A stretch of 50,049 nt of DNA from Gemmiger formicilis (GCF_018784445.1 NZ_WQOH01000025.1:49410-99458), one strand, 5' to 3'; numbered from the stretch's first letter, positions 24,595 to 33,273 are shown. Translations and numbers: made by a program. Notes: a model not told the origin generated them from the sequence alone.

Positions 24595-25461
24595 ATGCCC
24601 GGTGATCTGCATACCCATACGACCTACTCCGATGGCTCGACCCCGGTGGACAAGCTACCGTTTCTGGCGGCCTGCGCGGGGATGACCCACCTGGCGGTTT
24701 CTGACCACGATTCCATCCAGAGCGTGCGGTACGCCTACGCCCATCCGGTGCAGAACGGCGTCCACCTCATCCCGGCCACCGAGCTGACCGCCTACGACTA
24801 TGAGCGCGCCCACCGCGTCCACCTGCTCTGCTACTGGCCGGACGACTGCGCCCCGCTGGCGGATTTCGCCGCCATGATGGCCGAGCGCCGCCTGACCGCT
24901 ATGCTGCAAAGCTGCAAGGAGCTGGAACAAATCTGCCCCCAGTTCCGCACCGAGGAAGCGCTGGAACTCGCCAGGGACAGCGGCACGCTGTTCAAAGCCC
25001 AGGTCATGCGGGTGCTGTGGCAGTACGGCCTGGCCGACGGTATGTATAATACGGTATACAAATCGCTTTTCGGCCTGAAACCTGTGCGCGGGCGCATCCT
25101 GCACACGCCCCGGTATGAGCCTGTGGATACCGTGCTGGAGGTCATCAAGGCAAGCCGCGCCGTGGTCGTGCTGGCCCACCCCAGCGTCTACCACAGCATG
25201 GAGCTGGCCCGGGAGCTGATCGCAGCCGGGCGGCTGGACGGCGTCGAGATCAACCACCCCCGCAACACGCCGGAGGACAAGGCCGAGCTTGCCCGCCTGG
25301 CAAAAGAAAACGGATTGATCGTTACCGGCGGCACGGACTACCACGGCATCAACACCGTGACCCCGCGCCCGGTGGGGGCATTCTCCACCAGTGACGAAAT
25401 GATTGCACGCATCGGCGACATTGCCAAGGCGCGCAAGGCAACCTGGAAAAAGGCAAAATAA
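24595..25461 (+). CDS. PHP domain phosphoesterase
   Basis: A 288-residue metal-dependent phosphoesterase. The PHP motifs are in order: DLHTHTTYSDG (residues 4-14), SDHDS, PATELTAYD, a LAHPS motif in the second half and GGTDYHG near residue 244. Together these bind up to three metal ions. The layout matches the stand-alone PHP enzymes related to 3',5'-nucleoside bisphosphate phosphatase (YciV/TrpH), though the exact substrate cannot be fixed. GAGGTGA precedes the ATG. The TSCPD gene starts 31 nt downstream, possibly on the same transcript. Confidence 0.85.
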   Translation: MPGDLHTHTTYSDGSTPVDKLPFLAACAGMTHLAVSDHDSIQSVRYAYAHPVQNGVHLIPATELTAYDYERAHRVHLLCYWPDDCAPLADFAAMMAERRLTAMLQSCKELEQICPQFRTEEALELARDSGTLFKAQVMRVLWQYGLADGMYNTVYKSLFGLKPVRGRILHTPRYEPVDTVLEVIKASRAVVVLAHPSVYHSMELARELIAAGRLDGVEINHPRNTPEDKAELARLAKENGLIVTGGTDYHGINTVTPRPVGAFSTSDEMIARIGDIAKARKATWKKAK

Positions 25462-25492
25462 AAGAGCAATAAAATTTAAGGAGCAATATATC

Positions 25493-25750
25493 ATGACTTA
25501 CACGTACAACAACAAGGGTACCTGTTCCGTCCGCACCGTCGTGGAACTGAACGACGACCACACCATCAAGAGCGTGCAGGTTCTTGGCGGCTGCGACGGC
25601 AACCTGAAGGGCATCGCCAAGCTGCTGCCCGGCATGAAGGCCGAGGACGCCATCGCCCGCATGGAAGGCACGACCTGCGGCCGCAAGCCCACCAGCTGCC
25701 CCGACCAGATCGCCCAGGCATTGAAGGGCGCACTGGCGGAGATGCAGTAA
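25493..25750 (+). CDS. TSCPD domain protein
   Basis: An 85-residue protein consisting of one TSCPD domain: TCSVRTVVEL, a GGCDGNLKGI loop and the name-giving TSCPDQIAQAL at the C-terminus, giving four conserved cysteines. The same domain closes some vitamin B12-dependent ribonucleotide reductases; small free forms are common in Clostridia and have no proven function. TAAGGAGC lies 9 nt before the ATG, which is therefore preferred to an upstream in-frame start at 25403 inside the PHP gene. Confidence 0.88.
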   Translation: MTYTYNNKGTCSVRTVVELNDDHTIKSVQVLGGCDGNLKGIAKLLPGMKAEDAIARMEGTTCGRKPTSCPDQIAQALKGALAEMQ

Positions 25751-25982
25751 AAAGCCTTCCCCCGCGGGGCTGCACCCGCAGGTGCGTGTCGGAGCGCAAC
25801 CGCCGCAGGCGGCTCTTAGCGCGAAGACTGAAGGTGGCCGAGCTGGCGAGGCCGGATGAGGGCAGGCTTTTCAGTGGCATCCCCCGCAGACAGGTGGTGC
25901 CGGCAGGCTTTGCCCTCATCAGTCTGCTTCGCAGACAGCTTCCCCCGATGGGGAAGCCTTTTGACGTTGAAAGGAGCTTCCC
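25751..25982. repeat. Long foldback intergenic repeat (GCCTTCCCC family)
   Basis: 232 nt without a gene. It begins AAAAGCCTTCCCCCGCGGGG and ends GATGGGGAAGCCTTTT, with an internal inverted pair (GATGAGGGCAGGCTT near 25855 and AGGCTTTGCCCTCATC near 25907). GGTGGCCGAGCTGGCGAGGCCGGATGAGGG-like sequence recurs in shortened form at 33090-33140 and 43030-43090. A non-autonomous repeat is more likely than a gene. Confidence 0.7.
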
Positions 25983-27761
25983 ATGGACTGCTTCCATTAC
26001 CCTCTCGATACCGAGACACTGCTGCGGAAAAAGCGCAAGCTGCGGCGTGAGCTGCTGGCCCAGAACCCCCACCCGCTGCACAAAAAAATCGCCATCCTCG
26101 GCGGTTCGACCACCAACGAAGTGGCCGACCAGCTGGGGCTGTTTCTGTTGCAATACGGCATCGAGGCAGAGTTTTACCAGAGCGAGTACGCCCAGTACTG
26201 GCAGGACGCCATGTTCGGCACGCCCGAACTGGACGACTTCCACCCGGATGTCATCTACATCCACACCAACTGGCGCAACCTGACCGCCTTGCCCACCACC
26301 GCCGACAGCGAAGCCGACATTGATGCCATGCTGGACGCGCAGTATGCCCATTTTGAGACAATGTGGCAGGCGCTGGAACAAAAATTCGCCTGCCCGGTCA
26401 TCCAGAATAACTTTGATAGGCCTAATTATCGACTCATGGGCAACCGCGATATCTGGGATCCCCACGGCCGCTCCAATTTCATCAGCCGTCTGAACCAGAA
26501 ATTCTACGCCTACGCCGCATCGCATGAACATTTCTATATCAACGATATCGACTATCTTTCCGCTGACTACGGCCTGACCGCCTGGGGCGACGCCTTCTTC
26601 TGGCATATGTACAAATATGCCATGTGCCTGGACGCTATCCCTTCGCTGGCCAACAGCGTGGCCAATATCATCAAGTCCTTGTACGGCCGCAACAAAAAAG
26701 CGCTTGTGCTCGACCTGGACAATACGCTCTGGGGCGGCATCGTCGGCGACGACGGCGTGGACGGCCTTGCCATCGGCCCCGAAGTGCCCGAAGGCCAGGT
26801 CTACGCCGAGTTCCAAAGCTACTGCAAGGCGCTGAAATCCATCGGCGCTATCCTGGCTGTCGACTCCAAAAACGACGAGGCCAACGCGCTGGCGGGCCTG
26901 AACCACCCGGACGGCGTGCTGCGCCCCGATGATTTTGTCGCCATCAAGGCCAACTGGGAGCCAAAGGACTTGAACCTCAAGGCCATCGCGTCCGAGCTGA
27001 ACCTCGGCGCGGATAGCTTTGTTTTTGCCGATGACAACCCGGCAGAGCGCGCCATCGTGGCCGCCCAGGTGCCCGGCGTGGCAGTGCCCGCGCTGGACGG
27101 CGCCGAAAACTACATCAAAACGCTGGATCACGGCGGCTACTTTGAGGTCACGGCCCTCTCGAAAGAGGATTTGAAAAAGACCGAACTCTACCACCAGAAC
27201 GCCGAGCGCGCCAAGGCCCAGGCGGCTTTCACCGACTACGGCCAGTATCTCGACAGCCTGGAAATGACCGCCACGGTCAAGGGCTTTGAACCACTGTACA
27301 TCCAGCGCATTGCCCAGCTCACCAACAAGTCCAACCAGTTCAATTTGACGACGCTGCGTTGTTCCGAGGATGATATCCGCGCTATGGCCGAGAATGCTGC
27401 CTATATCAGCCTGTGCGGTAAGCTCGTGGATAAGTTCGGCGATAACGGCATCGTCACCGTTGTGGCGGGCCAGCAGCAGGGCGGCGCACTGCATATACGC
27501 CTGTGGCTCATGAGCTGCCGCGTGCTCAAGCGCGGCATGGAGGATGCCATGATGGACACTCTCGTAGCCGAGGCCGCCGCCCGCGGCATCAAGACCATTG
27601 TGGGCTACTACTATCCCACGGCTAAAAACGCTATGGTGCGTGAATTTTACGCTCAATTCGGCTTTGCCAAGACCGCCGAGGATGCTGACGGCAATACGAC
27701 CTGGACGCTGGATGTGGCCGCCTACGCGCCGAAGCACCCCCACATGAAAATTGAACGCTGA
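25983..27761 (+). CDS. HAD-IIIC / FkbH-like protein
   Basis: A 592-residue three-part protein. The N-terminal ~220 residues look SGNH-like, opening with IAILGGSTTNEVADQLG. The middle is a HAD domain with LDLDNTLWGG (Asp244, Asp246) and FADDNPAER. The C-terminal ~150 residues are a GNAT-like acyltransferase fold. FkbH proteins load glyceryl or related acyl groups on acyl carrier proteins in polyketide and surface-polymer pathways. AAGGAGC precedes the ATG. The next two genes, SGNH-like and MBOAT, follow at once, suggesting one acyl-transfer pathway. No acyl carrier protein gene is visible nearby. Confidence 0.85.
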   Translation: MDCFHYPLDTETLLRKKRKLRRELLAQNPHPLHKKIAILGGSTTNEVADQLGLFLLQYGIEAEFYQSEYAQYWQDAMFGTPELDDFHPDVIYIHTNWRNLTALPTTADSEADIDAMLDAQYAHFETMWQALEQKFACPVIQNNFDRPNYRLMGNRDIWDPHGRSNFISRLNQKFYAYAASHEHFYINDIDYLSADYGLTAWGDAFFWHMYKYAMCLDAIPSLANSVANIIKSLYGRNKKALVLDLDNTLWGGIVGDDGVDGLAIGPEVPEGQVYAEFQSYCKALKSIGAILAVDSKNDEANALAGLNHPDGVLRPDDFVAIKANWEPKDLNLKAIASELNLGADSFVFADDNPAERAIVAAQVPGVAVPALDGAENYIKTLDHGGYFEVTALSKEDLKKTELYHQNAERAKAQAAFTDYGQYLDSLEMTATVKGFEPLYIQRIAQLTNKSNQFNLTTLRCSEDDIRAMAENAAYISLCGKLVDKFGDNGIVTVVAGQQQGGALHIRLWLMSCRVLKRGMEDAMMDTLVAEAAARGIKTIVGYYYPTAKNAMVREFYAQFGFAKTAEDADGNTTWTLDVAAYAPKHPHMKIER

Positions 27762-27774
27762 TAGGAAAAACGCT

Positions 27775-28878
27775 ATGAAACACTCCTTCCTGCAAAAAGC
27801 GGCGGCCGCCGCGCTGTTTGTGCTGCTTACGGCGGCACTGCTGGCGGCTGCGGATTTTCTGCTGGTGGATGACGTACACTCCTACTCCCGTGTGATGCTG
27901 CAAGAATTGTACCGGGATGCGGGCAATATCGATACACTGTTCCTTGGTTCGTCCCACTGCTACCGCAGCGTGGATCCCGCCGCCGTGGACGCCACGCTGG
28001 GCACCCACAGCTTTAACGCCGGGTCGTCCCAGCAGCTGCCGGACGGCTCCTACTATATGCTCAAAGAAGCCGCTGCACAGAACGACCTAAAGACCGTATA
28101 TCTTGAAATGTTCTACACCGGTTACAACGAAAGTGCATCCAGCAATGTGCCGCTGGCCTGTTACTTGCTGGTCGACCACATGAACGCCCTTTCGCCCAAC
28201 CGTTATGAGTACCTGTGGGAGATGGGCGGCTTGGCGGCTTTTGCCGATCTGCTGCTGCCCGCCCGCCATGGCATAGCGTCGCCGTCCGGGATGCCTGCGC
28301 TGTGGCAGGCCAAGCTGGCCGACGGCTACACGACGGACAGCTACCGCTATGTTACCTACGAGGACAGCGGTGAGGCCTACCGCGGCCGGGGCTTCGTCTA
28401 CACCGCGGGTATCCCGCGGGACGGCTTTGCCACGCTGCTGAATATCGACCCTGACGCGCCGCTCTCTGACTTTGGCTGGGAATACCTGAACAAAATTACC
28501 GATTTCTGTCAAGAAAACGGCATCCAACTCGTACTGTTCACGGCCCCGCTGCCCAGCGGCTATCTGTACAACACGCAAAACTACCAAGCCTATGTGGACG
28601 CCCTGCAGGATTTTTGCACCGCGCACGCGGGGCTGGAATACTGGGATTTCTCCCTCTACCGCCTGCAGTGCGATCTCAATTTGAAAATTGAGGACTTCTC
28701 CGATGCGCACCACCTGAACGGTGCAGGCGCGGAAAAGTTCACTGCCATCCTCTGCCAAACGATTCAGGAACGCGCGGCAGGGAAGGCCGTGGACGAAATT
28801 TTCTACCCCACGGTGGAAGAAAAACTGACCCTGACGCCGGATGATTCCATCCTTATGGCAAAAATACAGTCGCAATAA
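27775..28878 (+). CDS. Membrane-anchored SGNH-like protein, probable MBOAT partner
   Basis: A 367-residue protein with an N-terminal anchor (residues 8-28) and an extracytoplasmic SGNH-hydrolase-like domain. The block I serine lies in LFLGSSHCYRS (Ser59 or Ser60) and the Asp-His pair in FSDAHHLNGAG (Asp310, His313). Such proteins (DltD, AlgJ/AlgX and PatB types) work with MBOAT proteins to pass acyl groups to polymers outside the cell. The ATG at 27775 begins the hydrophobic anchor; the ribosome binding site is poor (TAGGAAAA), so translation may be coupled to the gene 13 nt upstream. Confidence 0.75.
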   Translation: MKHSFLQKAAAAALFVLLTAALLAAADFLLVDDVHSYSRVMLQELYRDAGNIDTLFLGSSHCYRSVDPAAVDATLGTHSFNAGSSQQLPDGSYYMLKEAAAQNDLKTVYLEMFYTGYNESASSNVPLACYLLVDHMNALSPNRYEYLWEMGGLAAFADLLLPARHGIASPSGMPALWQAKLADGYTTDSYRYVTYEDSGEAYRGRGFVYTAGIPRDGFATLLNIDPDAPLSDFGWEYLNKITDFCQENGIQLVLFTAPLPSGYLYNTQNYQAYVDALQDFCTAHAGLEYWDFSLYRLQCDLNLKIEDFSDAHHLNGAGAEKFTAILCQTIQERAAGKAVDEIFYPTVEEKLTLTPDDSILMAKIQSQ

Positions 28879-28902
28879 TAATCTATACAAGGAGGCCCCA
28901 CT

Positions 28903-30267
28903 ATGCTCGCTGTGACATCACCCGGTTTTGTGCTGTTCGCGGCGGTGCTGGCGGGGCTTTGGTTTGCCTGCCCGTCGCCGCGCCGCTGGCAGTTGATGCT
29001 GGGGGCCAGCCTGGTATTTTACGCCGTGCTCTCCTGGCGGACGCTGCCGGTGCTGCTGGCAAGCGCGTTTCTGGTTTGGTGGTGCGCCCGTCGCGCGGCG
29101 GAAAAAGGCATCTTTTACGCGGGGCTGGCCGCCGCGCTGCTGCCGCTGGCCTTGCTCAAGTACCTGCCCGTCGCCCTGGGCTGGCAGGGTACCTTGGCGG
29201 GGGCGCTGGGGCTTGGGTACTTCACCCTGCAGCTGGCGGGCTACCTCTGCGATGTACGCCGGGGACGCATCCTGCCGGAAGAAAAATACCTGCGGCTTTT
29301 GTGCTATGCGTCGTTCTTTTTGTCTATTACCCAGGGACCTTTCAACCGCTACAACAAGCTCATGCCCCAGCTGGACCGCCCCACAAAATGGGATACCGCC
29401 CGGGCGTGGCGCGGCGCGCAGCGCAGCGCGTGGGGCTACTTTAAAAAGTTTGCGGTGGCGGATCGCGCCGCCGTGGTGGTGGACGCCGTGTTCACCAACC
29501 CCGCCGCCTTTGACCGCACCCAGCTTTTGCTGGGTGGTGTGCTGTTCACCGTGCAGCTCTACGCGGACTTCTCCGGCTACACGGACATTGTCCTTGGCGT
29601 CGGCGAGGTGCTGGGGCTGGAGCTGCCCGAAAACTTCCGCCAGCCATTCTTTGCGGATTCCGTCAAGGATATCTGGGCGCGGTGGCATATCAGCCTGTCC
29701 CAATGGCTGCGGGATTACGTCTATATCCCGCTGGGAGGCAGCCGGTGCAGCACCGCAAAAAAGGACCGCAACCTGATTCTGACCTTCCTTGTCAGCGGAT
29801 TGTGGCACGGCGCAGGGCTGACGTACCTCGTCTGGGGCGGCCTGCATGGCGTCTGCCAGGCGGTGGAAAACCACCTGCCGCACCGCCGCAGCGGCAAACG
29901 GCGTCACGCACTGCGGGTGCTGGGCACGTTCTGCATTCTGGCTGGACTGTTTATGATATTCCGGGCCAGCAGTCTGGGCAATGCAGCAGCTGTCTTCAAA
30001 GGCATCCTATTCAATGGCGGCCATGCGGTGTTCAGCAATTATTGGGAGCTGGGCCTGACCAGCAGGCTGGAGCAGCTTATGCTATTTGCGGGCATTGCCA
30101 TTCTGCTGGGCGTGGATGCCGCCCACGAGCACGGCGTCAGTCTGCGCGGCAAAATTGCCGCCCTGCCCACCCCGACCCGCTGGGCTGTATACGAGGTCTG
30201 CATCTTCGCATTCCTCTTTATGGGGCGGTTCCTTGGCGGCGGCAGCTTCCTCTACGCACGCTATTGA
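28903..30267 (+). CDS. MBOAT family O-acyltransferase
   Basis: A 454-residue membrane-bound O-acyltransferase with about ten hydrophobic segments. The central DRAAVVVDAVF, FSGYTDIVLGVGEVLG and IWARWHISLSQWLRDYVYIP segments are the DltB/AlgI signature, and the catalytic histidine is in LWHGAGLTY (His302). It moves an acyl group, commonly acetyl, across the membrane to a partner enzyme. AAGGAGG precedes the ATG, 24 nt after the SGNH-like gene. Together with its neighbours it suggests acylation of a surface glycan; the acceptor is unknown. Confidence 0.92.
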   Translation: MLAVTSPGFVLFAAVLAGLWFACPSPRRWQLMLGASLVFYAVLSWRTLPVLLASAFLVWWCARRAAEKGIFYAGLAAALLPLALLKYLPVALGWQGTLAGALGLGYFTLQLAGYLCDVRRGRILPEEKYLRLLCYASFFLSITQGPFNRYNKLMPQLDRPTKWDTARAWRGAQRSAWGYFKKFAVADRAAVVVDAVFTNPAAFDRTQLLLGGVLFTVQLYADFSGYTDIVLGVGEVLGLELPENFRQPFFADSVKDIWARWHISLSQWLRDYVYIPLGGSRCSTAKKDRNLILTFLVSGLWHGAGLTYLVWGGLHGVCQAVENHLPHRRSGKRRHALRVLGTFCILAGLFMIFRASSLGNAAAVFKGILFNGGHAVFSNYWELGLTSRLEQLMLFAGIAILLGVDAAHEHGVSLRGKIAALPTPTRWAVYEVCIFAFLFMGRFLGGGSFLYARY

Positions 30268-30276
30268 CCTGATGGT

Positions 30277-30352
30277 TGAGGGGCTACATATGTGCGGCCC
30301 GCAGCCTTGCCATGATTGCGCATCTGCCCTGCATGCCCGGCCCCTACAATAG
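30277..30352. repeat. Degenerate intergenic repeat
   Basis: GGGGCTACATATGTGCGGCCCGC ... GCATGCCCGGCCCCTACAA is a split copy of the GTAGGGGCCGGGCATGCCCGGCCC family in inverted orientation. The CATATGTGCGGCC part matches 41613-41628. Confidence 0.55.
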
Positions 30353-30361
30353 AAGTAATAA

Positions 30362-30407
30362 AAAAGTGGGATAAGAACCTGTGCGGTTCCTATCCCATTT
30401 TTATTTT
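30362..30407. terminator. Convergent bidirectional terminator
   Basis: AAAAGTGGGATAAGAACC pairs with GGTTCCTATCCCATTTTT around TGTGC, with A-run and T-run on both sides. It separates the MBOAT operon from the convergent helicase loader gene. Confidence 0.85.
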
Positions 30408-31360
30408 AATCTCTGATCTTCCCCAAAGAACTTGAACATCTTGCAGCCGCCCAGCATACGGCTGGCAACTTTCTCGGTGTAGCGGGCTACAAAAATATTC
30501 TGGTCAATAATATTTGTGGTATAGATTGTTGGGCGGTGGGTCAGCATCCGGGTGTTGATCAGCTCATACAGCACACTGATGGTCAGCGGCGTGATGTACT
30601 CGGTGCCCAGGTCGTCCAGAATCAGCAGGTCAGCCTCCTGGCAGGCGGCCAGCCATTCCTCATTGTTGGTGTAGTCAAAGTGCTCCTTGCCCAGCTGGGC
30701 GGCCAGCGCGGCAGCACTGGTGTACAGCACATCATGCCCGCCTTCCAGCACGGCATCTGCAATCGCCAGCGCCAGATGTGTCTTGCCAAGGCCGCTGTGG
30801 CCCATGAACAGCAGATTCGGGCTGTTGGCGCTGAACCGGGCCGCGTAGTTCTTACAGTAATTCAGCAGCTTGCCCATGTACTCCCGCGGGGAAATGCCCA
30901 GCTCCGGCTCCACATTGGTGCTGTACCGCTCCACCTCAAAGCTGGAAAACTGGCATAGCCCCAGCGGACTGGCGGCGTTGATCTCCTCCCGGCGCAGGCG
31001 GCGGGCCACATCGGCCACACAGCGGCAGGGGATGCCGCCCCGCATCCCGGTGTCCTCACACAGGGGGCAGCGGTAAGCGGGTTTAAAGGCGCTCTCGTCG
31101 TACCCGGCCTCTTTCACAGCGGCGGCCAGCGTTTCATCGGCGCGGGCCAGCGCGGCACGGGCGGCGTCCATGCTACTGCCCAGTGCGGCGGCCTTTGCCA
31201 GGCCTAGGCCCGCCCGCATGTGGGCAGCGTCCGCTTCGGCCAGGGCGGGGTGCGCGGCGTAGGCGGCGCGGCGAGTCGTCTCGGCCTGCATTACAGCCTG
31301 CTGGCGGTACCCGGCAACCTCCCGCTGGGCGGCGCGGAACAGTTCATCTTTTGTGCGCAT
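30401..31360 (-). CDS. Replicative helicase loader, DnaC/DnaI-type AAA+ ATPase
   Basis: A 319-residue protein. After a ~95-residue N-domain comes a zinc cluster (CPLCEDTG, then CRC), then an AAA+ core with Walker A FMGHSGLGKTHLA, Walker B LLILDDLG and sensor TTN. It matches DnaI/DnaC proteins that load the replicative helicase at the origin, rather than the transposon IstB, because of the zinc-bearing N-domain and the coupling to dnaD. It starts 3 nt after the dnaD stop on the minus strand. Confidence 0.88.
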   Translation of the reverse strand: MRTKDELFRAAQREVAGYRQQAVMQAETTRRAAYAAHPALAEADAAHMRAGLGLAKAAALGSSMDAARAALARADETLAAAVKEAGYDESAFKPAYRCPLCEDTGMRGGIPCRCVADVARRLRREEINAASPLGLCQFSSFEVERYSTNVEPELGISPREYMGKLLNYCKNYAARFSANSPNLLFMGHSGLGKTHLALAIADAVLEGGHDVLYTSAAALAAQLGKEHFDYTNNEEWLAACQEADLLILDDLGTEYITPLTISVLYELINTRMLTHRPTIYTTNIIDQNIFVARYTEKVASRMLGGCKMFKFFGEDQRLK

Positions 31361-31363
31361 GGG

Positions 31364-32269
31364 TTAGCCCTCCTCGTCAAACATAGCGGCCCAGTTGCGG
31401 TTGAACAGGTCTTTCTGGGCGCTGGCGGCCGGCTGCTGGGTGCCGGGGCGCTCGGTCATCACAATGTTGCTGCCTTCCAGCTGGCCCTGCTTGCGGGCAG
31501 CCTCCACGGTGGTGATGCCCTGGGCACGCCAGGCCCGCAGGATGCCGTCCACATACCGCACGGTGTTTTTTCCGTTGGCACGCAGCAACGCCTCGTCAAT
31601 CATCTCATGCCCAACGCCCATTTCCTCGTGCCAGCGGGCAATGGCGCGGCGCTCCCAGTTCGTCAAATCGCGCGGCGCAATGCCAAACTGGGCGGCGGCG
31701 TCACTGCACCAGTCCTCCCGCTGTTTGGCGCGTTTCAGCCAACGCTCGGCGTCCTCTCCGGTCTCAACGCCGTCCTCCCGCCAGCGGGCCAGCAGGTGGG
31801 CTACCGCGCCCACGGTGCGCCGTCCCAGGCGGGCGACCTCGGCGCAGCAGAGCAAAATTACGTCGGGTTTCCAGCCGTCGATCTGGTACAGGTCCACCAG
31901 CCGCTGTAACTCATTGCGGCTGATGCCCTTGCCAAAGATGGCCTGGGATTCCTGGCTGAGCACCGCCACATAGGGGTCGTTTGCCATGCTGGCCAAATCG
32001 GCATGACGCGGCTCTGCCGCCGGGGCAGGGGAGCCGCCGCGCTCGTTTTCCAGCAATCCGGCACCAGCCCAGTATTGCAGGGCACGCTTAGCGGCTTCTA
32101 TGCTGGGCAGCCCCAGCGCCCGAGCCATCGTGCGGGGGTCGGTGTCGCCGGTCTGCAAAATGTACAGCGCCGCGCGGATCGTGTCGCCGTCGGCCTGGGC
32201 AAGGTGGGTGAACACCAGCTGCGGCACCGCCACCGTATCGCCGTTGTACGGCACCAGCCTATAACCCAT
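31364..32269 (-). CDS. DnaD domain replication initiation protein
   Basis: A 301-residue protein. The N-terminal ~100 residues form a winged-helix DnaD N-domain (FTHLAQADGDTIRAALYILQ). A central DnaD C-domain has LVDLYQIDGWKPDVILLCCAE, and another conserved helix WREDGVETGEDAERWLKRA follows. It acts in primosome assembly with the downstream loader. The ATG at 32269 is preferred to an in-frame start at 32344 because GGGAGG lies 9 nt upstream and the upstream start precedes the promoter -10 element. Confidence 0.85.
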   Translation of the reverse strand: MGYRLVPYNGDTVAVPQLVFTHLAQADGDTIRAALYILQTGDTDPRTMARALGLPSIEAAKRALQYWAGAGLLENERGGSPAPAAEPRHADLASMANDPYVAVLSQESQAIFGKGISRNELQRLVDLYQIDGWKPDVILLCCAEVARLGRRTVGAVAHLLARWREDGVETGEDAERWLKRAKQREDWCSDAAAQFGIAPRDLTNWERRAIARWHEEMGVGHEMIDEALLRANGKNTVRYVDGILRAWRAQGITTVEAARKQGQLEGSNIVMTERPGTQQPAASAQKDLFNRNWAAMFDEEG

Positions 32270-32302
32270 GTCCGCAAACCTCCCCACTTTAAACTTATAT
32301 CC

Positions 32303-32331
32303 AGTATACCATTTTTCCGCCGCCGTGTCCA
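32303..32331 (-). promoter_or_regulatory. Promoter of the dnaD-loader operon
   Basis: On the minus strand TGGACA (32326-32331), 17-nt spacer, TATACT (32303-32308), about 34 nt before the dnaD start. Confidence 0.6.
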
Positions 32332-32386
32332 GTTTTCCCCGCAAAACTGCCCAAAAATCGCCCTTGGATTTTGGGTAAAGCGTTCC

Positions 32387-32415
32387 TTGTTTTTCACTGT
32401 GAAAATTTGTACAAT
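32387..32415 (+). promoter_or_regulatory. Predicted promoter of the PRTase-like gene
   Basis: TTGTTT at 32387-32392, 17-nt spacer, TACAAT at 32410-32415, divergent from the dnaD promoter. Confidence 0.55.
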
Positions 32416-32448
32416 ATACCTATAAAGAGTTAAAGGGAGGACTCCACC

Positions 32449-33087
32449 ATGGCGATGAATCTTGTTAAACTGCCCACCGGCAAACCGAACCTGCAGCTGC
32501 GCGTCAGCAAGGGGCACTATGCTACCAGCCATAGCCATATCAACTATTACATCGACGTCACGCTGACCAAGTTCCGCCTGTCTGAGGCCCGTGCCGCCGC
32601 CGCAGAGTTGATCCGCGCCTACAAGGCGACGACCATCGTGGACACCATCCTCTGTCTGGACGGCACTGAAGTCATCGGTGCCTGCATGGCCAGCGAGCTG
32701 ACCAAGTCCGGCTACGCCAACATGAACGCCCACCAAACCATCTACGTTGTCACGCCGGAGCATACCACCGGCAGCCAGCTGTTGTTCCGCGAGAACACGG
32801 CCCCCATGATCTCCGGCAAGCATATCCTGGTGCTGGCGGCGTCCGTCACCACCGGCTACACTGTACAAGGCGCGATCGAGGCCATCCGCTACTACGGCGG
32901 CGAGGCGGTCGGCATTGCGGCAATCTTCGCCTCGGTGAATGAGTGCGCAGGCTACCCGGTGGCCAGCATCTTCAACACCCACGACCTGCCCGACTATGAG
33001 ACGTACGATTCCCACAGCTGCCCCTGGTGCAAACAGGGCAAAAAAATCGATGCCCTCGTCAACAGCTTCGGCTATTCGAGCCTGTAA
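32449..33087 (+). CDS. Phosphoribosyltransferase-like protein with altered PRPP loop
   Basis: A 212-residue protein with a type I phosphoribosyltransferase fold resembling orotate phosphoribosyltransferase. The PRPP loop region reads ILVLAASVTTGYTVQGAIEA, where active enzymes have two adjacent acidic residues before the TTG turn; here both are alanine. A CPWC pair lies near the C-terminus (residue 195). AAAGGGAGGA precedes the ATG. No other pyrimidine gene is nearby. It may be an unusual PRTase or a ligand-binding relative; annotation as plain pyrE would be too strong. Confidence 0.65.
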   Translation: MAMNLVKLPTGKPNLQLRVSKGHYATSHSHINYYIDVTLTKFRLSEARAAAAELIRAYKATTIVDTILCLDGTEVIGACMASELTKSGYANMNAHQTIYVVTPEHTTGSQLLFRENTAPMISGKHILVLAASVTTGYTVQGAIEAIRYYGGEAVGIAAIFASVNECAGYPVASIFNTHDLPDYETYDSHSCPWCKQGKKIDALVNSFGYSSL

Positions 33088-33089
33088 AG

Positions 33090-33172
33090 CCTTCCCCTGA
33101 GGGAAAAGGTGGCCGCAGGCCGGATGAGGGCGGACTTTGCCCGGCCCCGAGCCTTACAATTCTATACATTTT
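33090..33172. repeat. Short copy of the GCCTTCCCC repeat family
   Basis: AGCCTTCCCCTGAGGGAAAAGG, then GGCCGCAGGCCGGATGAGGG: a shortened form of the repeat at 25751-25982. Confidence 0.65.
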
Positions 33173-33198
33173 GCCCCCTTACCCAAGGGGGCTTTTTT
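33173..33198 (+). terminator. Terminator after the PRTase-like gene
   Basis: GCCCCCTT pairs with AAGGGGGC around a 4-nt loop, followed by TTTTTTG. Confidence 0.8.
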
Positions 33199-33212
33199 GT
33201 CGTTTTTACAGG

Positions 33213-33241
33213 TTGACGCATCCTGTTCAACCTTTTATAAT
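33213..33241 (+). promoter_or_regulatory. Promoter of the unknown 365-aa gene
   Basis: TTGACG at 33213-33218, 17-nt spacer, TATAAT at 33236-33241, 32 nt before the TTG start. Confidence 0.8.
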
Positions 33242-33273
33242 AGGAAGGCTGATTTTTACGAGGAGGAGTTCAC

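Noticed and set aside
25566-27743. 725-aa minus-strand ORF
   Set aside because: Antisense to the FkbH-like gene, whose catalytic motifs and ribosome binding site are clear.
30401-31360. IstB-type transposon ATPase as an alternative for the AAA+ gene
   Set aside because: The zinc cluster in the N-domain and coupling to dnaD favour a chromosomal helicase loader; no transposase is nearby.
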